Assembly (NCBI RefSeq): GCF_000425945.1
Contig: NZ_KE384481.1
Span: 573,704 to 637,703, forward strand
Reading direction: 5' to 3'
Length of the DNA: 64,000 bases
Source: Candidatus Solirubrobacter pratensis
GTDB taxonomy: Bacteria; Actinomycetota; Thermoleophilia; Solirubrobacterales; Solirubrobacteraceae
Part shown: one piece after another, positions 8,228 to 20,740 of the stretch
Layout of the letters: the number at the start of each line of letters is the position of its first letter
How positions within the stretch are numbered: position 1 is the stretch's first letter
Notes under the pieces: generated by a model
The model's input: only the letters and a program-made list of their open reading frames with translations
Databases searched by the model: none
Told to the model about the DNA's origin: nothing
Program-made: the position numbers and the translations under genes

Positions 8228-11194
8228 ATGAAGCCATGGATGGTCGCGCGCTCGCGAAGCGCGTGTCTCGGCGGAGCCGTCGCGCTCGCGCTGCTCGCGG
8301 CGCCGGCGATCGCGAGCGCCGACGACGGCTCCTCGGTGGTCACGTTCCGGCTTCCGAGCCGGGCCGCCATCGAGCAGCTCCAGAACCAGGGCGCGGATCT
8401 CACCGAGCGGGTGAAGCCGAACGCCGACGGCACCGTCGACGTCGACGCCGTCGTCTCGCCGGCGGAGCAGGCGCAGTTCGAAGCCCAGGGCTTCAAGGCG
8501 GTCGACACGATCGCCGGCCCGGACAACGGCGACGCGCTGCGCGCCGAGCGCAACGCGACGCTCGCGCAGGAGAAGGCCGCGCAGGAGAACGCCCAGGCGG
8601 GTCGCGCGGTCGCGAAGGTCAACGCCAAGAGCGCCGGCGCCACCGGCCTCGTCCGCGCCCAGCGCGCCGACTACTGGGAGAACTACGCCGGCCGCTTCCT
8701 CTCGATCGAGGGCTACTCGCCGGACGCGAAGTACACGAACTGCGTCGTCGCCAACGGCCGCGTCACGACATGCACCTACTCCGGCCCCTCGCTGTCGGCG
8801 AGCTGGCTGGACGCTGCGGGCAACGTGATCGGCACCACGAACATGAGCATCTTCCGCGACACGGACGCGAGCCTGAACCCGTGGGCGTACATGTACCACG
8901 ACGCGTTCGTCCGGCTCGGCGACCAGGGCAGCGGCACGATGCCCAAGACGGTCCGGATCGCGAGCTCCGACGGCAGCGTCGACGAGATCGCCGTCAAGCA
9001 GTGGGTCAGCAAGGACGGGAGCCACCCGTACCCGCAGGGGTTCATCAAGGACTTCAACACCCACTACGTGGACCCGCAGGAGGGCTACAAGAAGATCTCC
9101 GACCTGGCGGCCGAGTTCCCGAACATCGCCAAGGTCATGGATCTCCCGAACAAGACGCCGGGCTACCAGCGCAAGGCGATGGGCCTGCTCGGCCTCAAGA
9201 CCCCGTACGCGGGTGAGGTCGGCAGCCTCGCCGCGGTCGCCGGCAAGCCGGACGAGACCGCCGCGGCCCGCCAGGCGCAGGCCGTGGGCCTCACCACCAA
9301 GCTCTGGGGCCAGGACGGCGGCAACAACATCACCGCCCAGCTGAAGGACCCGGGCGCGCCCAGCTCGCCGCTGAGCGTGTCGGTCGCCGGCCCGGCCATC
9401 ACGGTCAACCTGGCCACCGACGCCACCGGCGCGATCACCAGCACGGCCGGCCAGGTCGTCGACGCCATCAACGCGTCGCCGGCGGCCTCGTCGCTCGTCA
9501 CGGCCCAGCGCTACCGCACCAACGCGGGCAACGGCGTCGTCGCCCCGGGCGCCGCGCCGGCCAAGCTGAGCGACTACCTGAAGGCCCCGGACACGTATCC
9601 GCGCGGTCCGCAGACGGTGAAGATGCTTCGCATCGGCACCCACCAGGACGGCTCCAAGACCGGCGTCTTCATCTACTGCCAGGAGCACGCCCGCGAGTGG
9701 GCCACCCCGCTGGTGTGCCTCGAGACCGCCGAGCGCCTACTGCGCAACTACGCGACCGATCCGGAGACGAAGAGCCTCGTCGACAACCTCGACATCTTCA
9801 TCATCCCGACCATCAACGCCGACGGCGCCGCGTACTCGATGTACGACTTCAACAACCAGCGCCGCAACATGGTCAACTACTGCGCGAGCAATCCGCAGGG
9901 CAACAACGACCCGCTGGCGCGCAACACCTGGGGCGTCGACCTGAACCGCAACTTCTCGGCCGGCTCCTACTTCGACGGCTTCGTCGGCGGCGGCAACAGC
10001 TGCACCGGCGACACCTACTCGGGCCCGTTCGAGTTCTCGGAGCCTGAGACGCGCAACGAGAAGTGGGTGCAGGACACGTTCCCGAACATCAAGTTCGCGA
10101 TGAACGTGCACTCCTCCGGCGGCCTCTTCATGTGGCCCCCGGGCGCCTACAAGCCGGGCGCGCGCGAGCCGCTGCCGTACCCCGCGTACGGCACCCTGAA
10201 GTACTTCGACCAGACCGCCGCCGGCGTGCTGGACCGGATCCAGAACTTCCGCGGCACCAGCATCCTGCCGTCCCAGACCGGTCCCGTGATCGACGTCCTG
10301 TACTCCGCCGCCGGCAACTCCGCCGACGAGGCGTACTACAACCACGGGATCATCGGCTACGACTTCGAGGTCGGCGCCGACCACTACTACTTCGACCAGG
10401 CCACGCAGACCTACAAGACGGCCGGACCGGGCTTCCAGCCGCCGTTCGCCGTTCCCGCAGCCGGCCAGAACCAGAACCTGCCCAACGAGGGCCATGACGA
10501 GGGGATGGAGTTCGCCAACGGCAACTACGCGCTGCTCGCCTCGGCTCTGGACTACCAGAACGACACCCAGGGCCCGCAGGTGGGCCTGACCGGCTCGGAC
10601 ATCTCGCCGACGCCGTTCGACGTCCGCTTCACCGAGAACGAGGCGGCGCAGATCTACTACACGACCGACGGCTCCACGCCGACGGAGAGCTCGACCGTCT
10701 ACCAGCCGCCGCGCCCGCGGGCGCTGCCCGAGCCGATCCACATCGGCGGCACGACCACGATCAAGTGGCTGGCGAAGGACTTCAAGGGCAACACGTCCAC
10801 GGGGTCCAAGACGATCACGATCGGCACGCGGGCCGACGGCGGCGTCGGCGGCACCGTGCCGCCGACCCTGTCGCTGACCCTGGGCGCGCCCGCCGCCTTC
10901 GGCGCGTTCACCCCGGGCAGCGACAAGTCCTACACGGCGCAGACCACCGCCAACGTCGTCTCGACGGCGGCCAACGCGGCGCTGAGCGTGTCCGATCCGG
11001 GCCATCTCACCAACGGCGCGTTCTCGCTCGCCGAGCCGCTGTCGGTGACCACGACCCCGTTCTCCTGGAACGCGCCGGTCTCCAACGCCACAGTCACGAT
11101 CGGGTTCAGCCAGCACATCGGCGCCAACGAGGCGCTGCGCACCGGCACCTACTCGAAGACGCTGACGTTCACCCTGTCCACGACCAACCCGTAA
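8228..11194 (+). CDS. Secreted M14 zinc carboxypeptidase with C-terminal Ig-like/appended domains
   Basis: About 988 residues. Signal peptide ends near IASA-DD. The M14 catalytic domain carries all hallmarks: H487-x-x-E490 in CQEHAREW, substrate-binding Arg in WGVDLNRNFS, third zinc ligand H628 in NVHSSGG, and catalytic E714 in DFEVGAD. An inserted domain rich in Thr/Val (about 385-470) precedes the catalytic part. After it come a chitobiase-like domain (IYYTTDGSTPTESS, about 815-875) and a final domain (about 880-988) ending KTLTFTLSTTNP that recurs in the next gene. It digests extracellular peptides, releasing C-terminal residues. GGAGGG-like Shine-Dalgarno at 8213-8218, nine bases before the ATG. 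Transcribed away from the M20 gene. Confidence 0.9.
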   Translation: MKPWMVARSRSACLGGAVALALLAAPAIASADDGSSVVTFRLPSRAAIEQLQNQGADLTERVKPNADGTVDVDAVVSPAEQAQFEAQGFKAVDTIAGPDNGDALRAERNATLAQEKAAQENAQAGRAVAKVNAKSAGATGLVRAQRADYWENYAGRFLSIEGYSPDAKYTNCVVANGRVTTCTYSGPSLSASWLDAAGNVIGTTNMSIFRDTDASLNPWAYMYHDAFVRLGDQGSGTMPKTVRIASSDGSVDEIAVKQWVSKDGSHPYPQGFIKDFNTHYVDPQEGYKKISDLAAEFPNIAKVMDLPNKTPGYQRKAMGLLGLKTPYAGEVGSLAAVAGKPDETAAARQAQAVGLTTKLWGQDGGNNITAQLKDPGAPSSPLSVSVAGPAITVNLATDATGAITSTAGQVVDAINASPAASSLVTAQRYRTNAGNGVVAPGAAPAKLSDYLKAPDTYPRGPQTVKMLRIGTHQDGSKTGVFIYCQEHAREWATPLVCLETAERLLRNYATDPETKSLVDNLDIFIIPTINADGAAYSMYDFNNQRRNMVNYCASNPQGNNDPLARNTWGVDLNRNFSAGSYFDGFVGGGNSCTGDTYSGPFEFSEPETRNEKWVQDTFPNIKFAMNVHSSGGLFMWPPGAYKPGAREPLPYPAYGTLKYFDQTAAGVLDRIQNFRGTSILPSQTGPVIDVLYSAAGNSADEAYYNHGIIGYDFEVGADHYYFDQATQTYKTAGPGFQPPFAVPAAGQNQNLPNEGHDEGMEFANGNYALLASALDYQNDTQGPQVGLTGSDISPTPFDVRFTENEAAQIYYTTDGSTPTESSTVYQPPRPRALPEPIHIGGTTTIKWLAKDFKGNTSTGSKTITIGTRADGGVGGTVPPTLSLTLGAPAAFGAFTPGSDKSYTAQTTANVVSTAANAALSVSDPGHLTNGAFSLAEPLSVTTTPFSWNAPVSNATVTIGFSQHIGANEALRTGTYSKTLTFTLSTTNP

Positions 11195-11216
11195 GCAAGA
11201 CGAACGTCAGTTGACG

Positions 11217-11252
11217 AAATCCGGCGCCGACGCAATAGTCGGCGCCGGGTTT
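11217..11252 (+). terminator. Strong terminator hairpin after the carboxypeptidase gene
   Basis: AAAT plus CCGGCGCCGAC (11217-11231), loop GCAATA (11232-11237), then GTCGGCGCCGG and GTTT (11238-11252). The arms pair over 15 bases with one G-U. The A-rich foot and T-rich end give it intrinsic-terminator character in both directions. It separates two plus-strand genes, so the second one probably has its own promoter or is reached by read-through. Confidence 0.75.
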
Positions 11253-11281
11253 CGGGTCACCAAGCAAGGGGTCGAAGGAAG

Positions 11282-12055
11282 ATGAAGAGGCCATGGATGG
11301 GCGTCGTGGGGGTTGCCGCGGTCTTCGCGGCGCTGCCGGCGGCGGGCGTCGCGCAGACCGCGCCGGCGGACACCACGCCGCCGGTCATCACGATCGTGTC
11401 CCCCGTCGAGGGCGCGACCTACGTGAAGGACTCGCCATTGGCGGCCTCCTTCAACTGCACGGACGAGACCGATCCGGTCGTCTCCGACTGCGCCGGCACG
11501 GTCGCCAACGGCGCCGCGATCGACACGTCGGTCGCCGGGCCGGGCACCTTCACGGTGACCGCGCACGACGCGGCCGGCAACGCGCAGACCAAGACCGTGC
11601 ACTACAGCGTCGTGGTATCGCAGCCGACCGACCCCGGCGGCGAGGCGCCGGCCACGCTGAACCTCACGCTCGGCGCCGCAACGCCGTTCGCGCCGTTCAT
11701 CCCGGCCGTCCCGCAGAGCTACACGACGAGCATGAGCGCGCGCGTGGTCTCGACCGCCGCCGACGCGACACTGACGGTCGCCGACCCGAGCCCGACCGCC
11801 ACCGGCCACCTGGTCAACGGCGCGTACGTGCTCCCGCAGGCGCTACAGGCCGCGGCCGCGAGCCAGAACGGCACGGGCTTCCCGTCCGCCGCGATCGGCG
11901 GCATCGCGAGCCCTACGAGCCTGCTCACCTGGAACGGGCCGGCCAACGACGACGTGACCGTCACGTTCACGCAGGCGATCGGCGCCACCGACGCACTGCG
12001 CAGCGGCGGCTACGCCAAGACCCTCACCTTCACGCTCTCGACGACCACGCCGTAG
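11282..12055 (+). CDS. Secreted protein with Ig-like (HYR-type) domain and shared C-terminal domain
   Basis: 257 residues. Signal peptide (to about VAQ-TA), then an Ig-like segment beginning DTTPPVITIVSPVEG with two cysteines (NCTDETDPV, DCAGTV), the pattern of HYR or bacterial Ig-like folds. Residues about 125-257 resemble the last 110 residues of the preceding carboxypeptidase: both start with TLxLTLGA, contain VVSTAA.A.L.V.DP and end KTLTFTLSTT(T/N)P. No enzymatic motif. Shine-Dalgarno AAGGAAG lies just before the ATG. A surface or matrix protein using the same anchoring or secretion module as its neighbour is the likeliest reading; real function unknown. Confidence 0.75.
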   Translation: MKRPWMGVVGVAAVFAALPAAGVAQTAPADTTPPVITIVSPVEGATYVKDSPLAASFNCTDETDPVVSDCAGTVANGAAIDTSVAGPGTFTVTAHDAAGNAQTKTVHYSVVVSQPTDPGGEAPATLNLTLGAATPFAPFIPAVPQSYTTSMSARVVSTAADATLTVADPSPTATGHLVNGAYVLPQALQAAAASQNGTGFPSAAIGGIASPTSLLTWNGPANDDVTVTFTQAIGATDALRSGGYAKTLTFTLSTTTP

Positions 12056-12065
12056 GCGCCGAGCC

Positions 12066-12093
12066 GCCGGGGCCTGGCCAACTAGCCCCCGGC
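12066..12093. terminator. Convergent terminator hairpin at the end of atpC
   Basis: GCCGGGGC (12066-12073) pairs with GCCCCCGGC (12085-12093) with one unpaired C and an 11-base loop. It sits between the stop of the secreted protein and the last codons of atpC and would end transcription from both sides. No U-tract. Confidence 0.5.
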
Positions 12094-12491
12094 GAGCTTG
12101 AGGAAGGCCTCGTAGCGGCGCTTGTCGCGTGCCGCCGCGCGGGCCTCCTCGGAGTTCTCCTCGGCGTTGGACAGCTCGTCCTCGGCGCGCTTGAGCCGGT
12201 CGCGCAGCTCGGAGGCGTCGAGGTCGTCGACCGCGAAGACCTCGTCGACGAGCACGAGGGCGCGCTCGCCGGTCATCTGCAGGAACCCCTCGCCCTGCGC
12301 ATAGCGGACGACCTCGGACTCCGACTTGTAGAGCCGCAGCTCCGTCGGGTTGAGCATCGCCAGCAGCGGCTGGTGGTGCGCGAGGATGCCGATGGAGCCC
12401 ACGGTCGTGATCGTGGACACCATCTCGACATCGTCGTTGAAGACCTCCCCCTCGGGGGTGAGGACCTCGACCTTGAAGGTCGTGCGCGCCA

Positions 12492-12492
<1 letters not shown>
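12082..12492 (-). CDS. atpC: ATP synthase F1 subunit epsilon
   Basis: 136 residues, normal length. N-terminal beta sandwich (VEVLTPEGEVFNDDVEMVS and GSIGILAHHQPLLAML) followed by two C-terminal helices rich in Glu and Arg (about 90-136). It connects gamma to the c-ring and in many bacteria its C-terminal helices inhibit ATP hydrolysis. The start is GTG at 12492, overlapping the TAG of atpD by one base. Last gene of the atp operon. Confidence 0.95.
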
Positions 12493-14873
<2,381 letters not shown>

Positions 14874-14921
14874 TCAGTGGTTCCTCTCGTGCGTCATGGC
14901 GTCCCTGGGCGGCCGCCGGCG

Positions 14922-14991
14922 CCGCCTGGCAAGGACGCAGTCCCGCAGGAAACCCTCTGGGATTTCAAGGGTCGAGGACGCCGCCAGGCGG
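14922..14991 (-). other. Candidate structured RNA in the atpA-atpG gap
   Basis: The gap 14870-15041 is the only long one in the atp operon. Inside it CCGCCTGGC (14922-14930) and GCCAGGCGG (14983-14991) form a 9-base inverted repeat that encloses a second hairpin (GAAACCC 14949-14955, loop TCT, GGGATTTC 14959-14966). A 7-codon frame (14874-14897) overlaps the atpG ribosome site. No larger coding frame looks real. It may tune gamma expression or stabilise the 3' part of the mRNA; this is inference. Confidence 0.4.
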
Positions 14992-15041
14992 TGATCAGCG
15001 GCCGATCCAGGGGCGTCAGGGCGTGCGGGTGGGGCCACAGG

Positions 15042-16676
<1,635 letters not shown>

Positions 16677-16684
16677 GAAGTTCC

Positions 16685-17215
16685 TTACGCTCGAGCGACC
16701 TGCTTGCGCAGGCTCTCCAGTCGGTTACGGATTGAGGCGTCGAGAATGGAGTTGCCGACGCGCACGACGATTCCGCCGAGGATGTCGGGGTCGACCTGCG
16801 ACGAGAGGTCGACCTTGCGGCCGGTCTGCTCGGCGATCCGGTCGCCGATCTGGTTCACGGTGCCCTCGTCGAGCTCGACGGCGGACGTCACGCGCACGGG
16901 CAGGAGCTGGTTCTCCTCCTCCCACAGCCGGTCGAGCTCCCGCCGCACGCGGAAGATGACGGGCATGCGGTGGTTCTCGATCAGGAGCTTGAGGAAGTTG
17001 ACGACCACCGGGTCGGCGTCCGTGACGGCGCGGTCCAGCCCGTCCTGCTTCTCCTGCGTGGAGAAGTAGGGCGAGAAGAAGAACACCTGGAGCTCGCGCG
17101 TCTCGTCGAGGGCGTCCGTGAACGCGCCCAGCTGCTCGCGTACGAGGTCGAGCTTGTCCTGCTCCTTCGCCACCTCGAACAGCGAGCGGGCGTAGACCGC
17201 GGCGATCTCCTCCAT
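16685..17215 (-). CDS. atpH: ATP synthase F1 subunit delta
   Basis: 176 residues, standard length. N-terminal six-helix domain opens with [20 protein letters not shown], and the conserved C-terminal segment [25 protein letters not shown] is complete. It links the peripheral b stalk to the top of the alpha/beta ring. Three bases separate it from the atpF stop upstream; 8 bases from atpA downstream. Note that some actinobacteria fuse b and delta; here they are separate genes. Confidence 0.94.
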   Translation of the reverse strand: MEEIAAVYARSLFEVAKEQDKLDLVREQLGAFTDALDETRELQVFFFSPYFSTQEKQDGLDRAVTDADPVVVNFLKLLIENHRMPVIFRVRRELDRLWEEENQLLPVRVTSAVELDEGTVNQIGDRIAEQTGRKVDLSSQVDPDILGGIVVRVGNSILDASIRNRLESLRKQVARA

Positions 17216-17218
17216 GGC

Positions 17219-17770
17219 CTAGCCGCGCTCCTCGGAGGCGAGGGCGGCGAAGTCGAGCTCGGAGAGCGCCTCCTCGACGAGCCGCCTCTGGTCGGCGGAG
17301 TCGAGCGTCTTGCGCGTGACCTTCTCGGTCGCGAGCACGGTCAGATCCGCCACTTCGGCGCGGATCTCCTGGATGGCGCGGCGCGTCTCGGCCTCGATGT
17401 CGCGGCGCGTCTGCTCCATCATCTCCTCGCGCTTGCGGCGCGCCTCGGCGAGGGTCTCGGACTCGGCGACGTCCGCGGTGCGGCGGGCGCGGGCGACGAT
17501 GTCGTCGGCCTGGCCGCGCGCCTCCGACAGGCGCTCGCGGTACTCGCGCAGCAGCTCGTCGGCCTCCTGGCGCACCTTCGCCGCGTGGTCGAGCGACTCC
17601 TCGATCGCCCTCTGGCGCTTGTCCAGCGCCTCGGCGATGCGGGGGAACGCGACCTTCCAGAGGATGATCAGCGTGAGGCCGAAGATGATCAGCGTCCAGA
17701 TCATCACGCCCACGACGGGGCTGACGAGCTGGTTGCCGCTGCCGCTCTCGGCTGCAAGCAGGGGGTGCAT
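17219..17770 (-). CDS. atpF: ATP synthase Fo subunit b
   Basis: 183 residues. One N-terminal membrane helix (VSPVVGVMIWTLIIFGLTLIIL split over residues about 15-36) and a long charged amphipathic helix for the rest, with Arg/Glu-rich heptads (ALDKRQRAIEESLDHAA). It dimerises to form the peripheral stalk. ATG at 17770, four bases from the atpE stop. Confidence 0.94.
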   Translation of the reverse strand: MHPLLAAESGSGNQLVSPVVGVMIWTLIIFGLTLIILWKVAFPRIAEALDKRQRAIEESLDHAAKVRQEADELLREYRERLSEARGQADDIVARARRTADVAESETLAEARRKREEMMEQTRRDIEAETRRAIQEIRAEVADLTVLATEKVTRKTLDSADQRRLVEEALSELDFAALASEERG

Positions 17771-17774
17771 CGTC

Positions 17775-18050
17775 CTAGAGGAAGAAGGCGATCAGGCCCG
17801 CCACGAGGCCGTAGAAGAAGCAGGCCTCGGTGAGCGCGAACCCGAGCCACTGGATTGAAGTGATCTCGTCGCGCATCTCCGGCTGGCGGGTGACGGACTC
17901 GATCACCTTGCCGAAGATGATGCCGATGCCGACGCCGGCGCCCACGGCACCAAGGCCGCCGCCGACGCCGAGGGCGATCGCCCGGCCTGCCTTCTGACCG
18001 TCATCAGCGGCGGCGAAGATGAAGCTGAGGATCAGGGTCGCAGCGTGCAC
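17775..18050 (-). CDS. atpE: ATP synthase Fo subunit c (H+-type)
   Basis: About 91 residues with two membrane helices joined by the polar loop SVTRQPEMRDE. Helix 2 carries the ion-binding Glu in GFALTEACFF. In helix 1 the place of the Na+-ligating Gln of Ilyobacter-type rings is Ile (GVGIGIIFG), and the Ser after the Glu is Ala, so proton coupling is expected. The start is GTG at 18050, supported by AAGGAG eight bases upstream (complement of 18059-18064); the longer open frame upstream lies inside atpB. Confidence 0.93.
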   Translation of the reverse strand: MHAATLILSFIFAAADDGQKAGRAIALGVGGGLGAVGAGVGIGIIFGKVIESVTRQPEMRDEITSIQWLGFALTEACFFYGLVAGLIAFFL

Positions 18051-18064
18051 TGGGTGGACTCCTT

Positions 18065-18955
18065 CTAGTGGGACTCGGCGACCGCGCCGCCGAGGTAGAT
18101 CGCGGACAGGGTGGCGAAGATGAACGCCTGAAGCGTGGCCACCAGGCCGACCTCGAAGAGGTAGAGGATGAGGCCGAGCGGAAGCAGGAACACGCCGATG
18201 CCGGCGAGCCCGAGGAGCACGGCCAGACCACCGGCCATGAAGAGGATGATCAGGTGGCCGGCGAGCATGTTCGCGAAGAGACGAACGGAGAGCGAGATGA
18301 TCCGCATCACGTTCGACAGCAGCTCGAGTACGAAGATGAAGCCGGCCATCGCACCCGTCACCCCGGCCGGGATGAGGCTCTTGAAGTAGCCGCCGAGACC
18401 CTTGGCGCGGATGCCTTCGAACGTGTACGAGAAGAACACGATCAGCGAGAGCACGAGCGGGACCGACACGTTCGCCGTCGCCGCGTAGATCGCGAAGGTC
18501 GGGATGCGCAAGCCGAACAGCGAGAACTTCTCGTGCGACGTGGGCAGCGGTATGAACCCGATCAGGTTCGAGAACCAGATGAAGAGGAAGAGCGCCCCGA
18601 TGAACGGGAACCACTTCGCGGCCATCCGGTCATCCATGTTGCCGCGCGTGATGTTGTCGCGCATCAGCGTAAAGAGCGTCTCCACGGCGGTCTGCACGCG
18701 GTTCGGCCGCTGCTGCATCCGGCGCGCGACGTAGGTCATCGTCCAGCAGGTCAGGACGCCGGCGATGAAGAGGTAGAGGACCGCCTTGTTGATGTCCAGC
18801 GACCCCGGGAGGTTGATCCAGGTGTCGAGGTTGAACTCGTCCTGCGGCCTGAAGCTCTCGTTCTTGCCCGCGGAGCCGAAGACGATGAACGCGAGCGCCG
18901 TCAACAGCAGGTAGCCGAGGAGCGAGCCGAGGACGATCTTCCGGGTCTTGCTCAT
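18065..18955 (-). CDS. atpB: ATP synthase Fo subunit a
   Basis: About 296 residues with roughly six membrane helices. The essential Arg is in ISLSVRLFANMLAGH, and the C-terminal helix has EVGLVATLQAFIFATLSAIYL. It forms the proton half-channels facing the c-ring. The ATG at 18955-18953 overlaps the TGA of the upstream small membrane gene by four bases, which sets the start; the longer open frame is spurious. 14 bases separate it from atpE. Confidence 0.95.
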   Translation of the reverse strand: MSKTRKIVLGSLLGYLLLTALAFIVFGSAGKNESFRPQDEFNLDTWINLPGSLDINKAVLYLFIAGVLTCWTMTYVARRMQQRPNRVQTAVETLFTLMRDNITRGNMDDRMAAKWFPFIGALFLFIWFSNLIGFIPLPTSHEKFSLFGLRIPTFAIYAATANVSVPLVLSLIVFFSYTFEGIRAKGLGGYFKSLIPAGVTGAMAGFIFVLELLSNVMRIISLSVRLFANMLAGHLIILFMAGGLAVLLGLAGIGVFLLPLGLILYLFEVGLVATLQAFIFATLSAIYLGGAVAESH

Positions 18956-19350
18956 GAAGGTGGCGCGTTCCTCTCCATCGGGCGCAGAAGCAGCGAAGTT
19001 GCGAAATAGACCGTGAAGGCGACCAGGGTGAGCAGCGCAGCCATCAGGCCGTCCTCGCGCTCCCCCTTCAGGCCGACGAGCAGGATGGTAAGCCCGAGCA
19101 GCCAGACACGTGCCATGAGCACGGCGAAGCCGATGCCGACCTGCGCGCGCGCATCCTTGTTGGTGCGTGCCCAGCGCTCTACCCAGACGCCGAGTACGCG
19201 ACCCACGATCCAGGCGGCGCCGCCGGCGACATAGCCGAGCACGGGCGCGCCCATCAGGATCACGAACGGCGCCGCGAGCACGACGATCACGACGTCCAGA
19301 TAACGGACGGCGACCAATGGATCGGAAGTGGGCATCGCGGCAGAGCTCAT
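18952..19350 (-). CDS. Small membrane protein at the AtpI position (ATP synthase accessory)
   Basis: 132 residues, four predicted membrane helices (about 18-38, 40-58, 72-92, 103-121) and a short basic C-terminus. It starts the atp operon and overlaps atpB by four bases, which is where AtpI (c-ring assembly factor) is usually found. Sequence similarity to AtpI is not obvious by eye, so the role rests on position and topology. The Met at 19350 or the internal Met five codons later could both be used. Confidence 0.75.
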   Translation of the reverse strand: MSSAAMPTSDPLVAVRYLDVVIVVLAAPFVILMGAPVLGYVAGGAAWIVGRVLGVWVERWARTNKDARAQVGIGFAVLMARVWLLGLTILLVGLKGEREDGLMAALLTLVAFTVYFATSLLLRPMERNAPPS

Positions 19351-19442
19351 CGCTGGCGGAGTCGCCGTACCAGGCCATCCCCGCGCGGGCTCGCGCGGCG
19401 GGAGAGGGACGGAATTACTCCCCGGCCGGTTCGGCGACGGCC

Positions 19443-19472
19443 ATAGTAGCGGCTTCTCAGAGTTTGTAACAA
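19443..19472 (-). promoter_or_regulatory. Probable atp operon promoter with 11-base direct repeats
   Basis: On the minus strand TTGTTA (19472-19467) and TACTAT (19448-19443) are spaced by 18 bases, a fair housekeeping-type -35/-10 pair, about 93 bases before the first gene. Overlapping the -35 are two direct repeats GTCACAAA (19481-19474) and GTTACAAA (19470-19463) one helical turn apart. The repeat pair could bind a regulator; none is identified. Confidence 0.45.
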
Positions 19473-19591
19473 CTTTGTGACACCCGCCTCTAGCGGACGC
19501 CGGTGAGCGCCCGATGAGGTCGAACCGGACGACGCGCCGCAGAGGCTAGCCGTACAGTGGCCGCGCACGCAGTCCGACCCGGAGGAAAGAC

Positions 19592-20023
19592 ATGCCGACA
19601 CGGATCGCCAATGCCCATTGGGAGGGCGACTTCAAGCGTGGCGGTGGCACCGTCGCGCTCAGCTCGGGAGCGTTCGAAGGCCCGTACAACTTCAGCGGGC
19701 GGTTCGAGGACGGCGCCGGCACCAACCCGGAGGAGCTGCTGGGCGCCGCCCACGCCGCCTGCTTCGCGATGGCGCTGAGCGTCGGGCTCACGCAGGCGGG
19801 CAATCCGCCCGAGGCGCTCGACGTGGAGGCCAAGGTGACGATCGCGCAGGTCGACGACGGCTTCGCGATCACCCGGATCGACCTCGACCTGCGCGGCAAG
19901 GTGCCCGGTATCGACGAGGCGGCGTTCAGGGAGGCCGCCGACGCCGCGAAGGCCGGCTGCCCGCTCTCCAAGGCGCTTGCCGCGGTCCCGGAGATCAACC
20001 TGGAGGTCACGTTCGAGGGCTGA
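19592..20023 (+). CDS. osmC: OsmC/Ohr-family peroxiredoxin
   Basis: 143 residues. The two redox cysteines are C57 in GAAHAACFAMALS and C123 in AGCPLSKAL, and the family Glu is in TNPEELLG. OsmC-type proteins reduce organic hydroperoxides with the two cysteines as a cycling pair in a domain-swapped dimer in the cytosol. Good Shine-Dalgarno GGAGG (19581-19585) seven bases before the ATG. Single gene, divergent from the atp operon and convergent with the lipoprotein downstream. Confidence 0.92.
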   Translation: MPTRIANAHWEGDFKRGGGTVALSSGAFEGPYNFSGRFEDGAGTNPEELLGAAHAACFAMALSVGLTQAGNPPEALDVEAKVTIAQVDDGFAITRIDLDLRGKVPGIDEAAFREAADAAKAGCPLSKALAAVPEINLEVTFEG

Positions 20024-20034
20024 GCGGGCAGCCC

Positions 20035-20083
20035 GCGAGTTCACCCGGCGTTTCGCGCCCTGCGCGGCGCGCGTCGAACTCGC
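20035..20083. repeat. Inverted repeat between convergent genes (REP-like)
   Basis: GCGAGTTC (20035-20042) and GAACTCGC (20076-20083) are exact inverted copies enclosing a GC-rich core that can itself fold. It lies between the OsmC stop and the lipoprotein stop, so it may terminate both. A related CCCGCGAGTT core occurs near 21710 and 33836. Confidence 0.5.
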
Positions 20084-20092
20084 TCGAGATCC

Positions 20093-20740
20093 TCAGCGAG
20101 TCGCCGCAGGCGACTCCGCGAGGTATTTCGCGATCACCAGCGTGCGGTCGTTGCCCGAGCTCGCGTTGGCGACGGCCGCGATGATCCCGCGCATCGCCCG
20201 GTAGCCCGCCTTCGCGGTGGGCTGCGGGGCGCGGCCGAACGCAGCGCGGAAGCGGGCGTCGAAGTCCGGCGGCACGGCAGCCGGCGGGGGCGGCGCGAGC
20301 GTCGGGTGCCCGGACGGGTTCGCCTGCGCGTCGTGCGCGAGGCCGGTGTCGCCGGCCGGCGCGACCTGCAGGATCCCCGCGGCGTTGAACAGCGGGACCG
20401 TCACCGGCGTGGCGTCGGCGACTGCGGCGATGATCTGCGGGTCGTTGATCGCCCGCCGCGCGGCCGCGGCGGCCTGCTCGTCGGAGCCGTCGCCGGCGTC
20501 GAGCGAGCTGAAGTTGACGCTCAGCGCGCCGGCGCGCCCGTGCGCCTCCGACAGCGCGAGCTTCTCGCCGTCCACGAGGTCGCGCTGCGCACCTGAGGGA
20601 TCGGGCGCGATCGAGTACACGGTCACCGTGCGGCCGATCACCTTGCCGCCGCCGGAGATGCCCTCGTCCTTGCTGCCGCATGCGGTCACGGCGAGCGCGG
20701 CGGCCGCGAGCAGCGCTAGATGCCGAGCCGGGCGAGCCAC
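20093..20740 (-). CDS. Shortened LivJ-like (branched-chain amino acid binding) lipoprotein
   Basis: About 215 residues. Lipoprotein signal with lipobox LAVTACG. The first part (TVTVYSIAPDPSGAQRDLVDG ... NDPQIIAAVADATPVTVPLF) follows the N-terminal lobe of Peripla_BP_6 proteins and DFDARFRAAFGRAPQPTAKAGYRAM matches their late segment, but the roughly 150 residues normally between them are missing. It is therefore a miniature or remnant of a type I solute-binding protein and may not bind ligand. GTG start at 20740 lies inside the 3' end of the glycoside hydrolase-like gene (25-base overlap). No ABC transporter genes are nearby. Confidence 0.65.
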   Translation of the reverse strand: MARPARHLALLAAAALAVTACGSKDEGISGGGKVIGRTVTVYSIAPDPSGAQRDLVDGEKLALSEAHGRAGALSVNFSSLDAGDGSDEQAAAAARRAINDPQIIAAVADATPVTVPLFNAAGILQVAPAGDTGLAHDAQANPSGHPTLAPPPPAAVPPDFDARFRAAFGRAPQPTAKAGYRAMRGIIAAVANASSGNDRTLVIAKYLAESPAATR

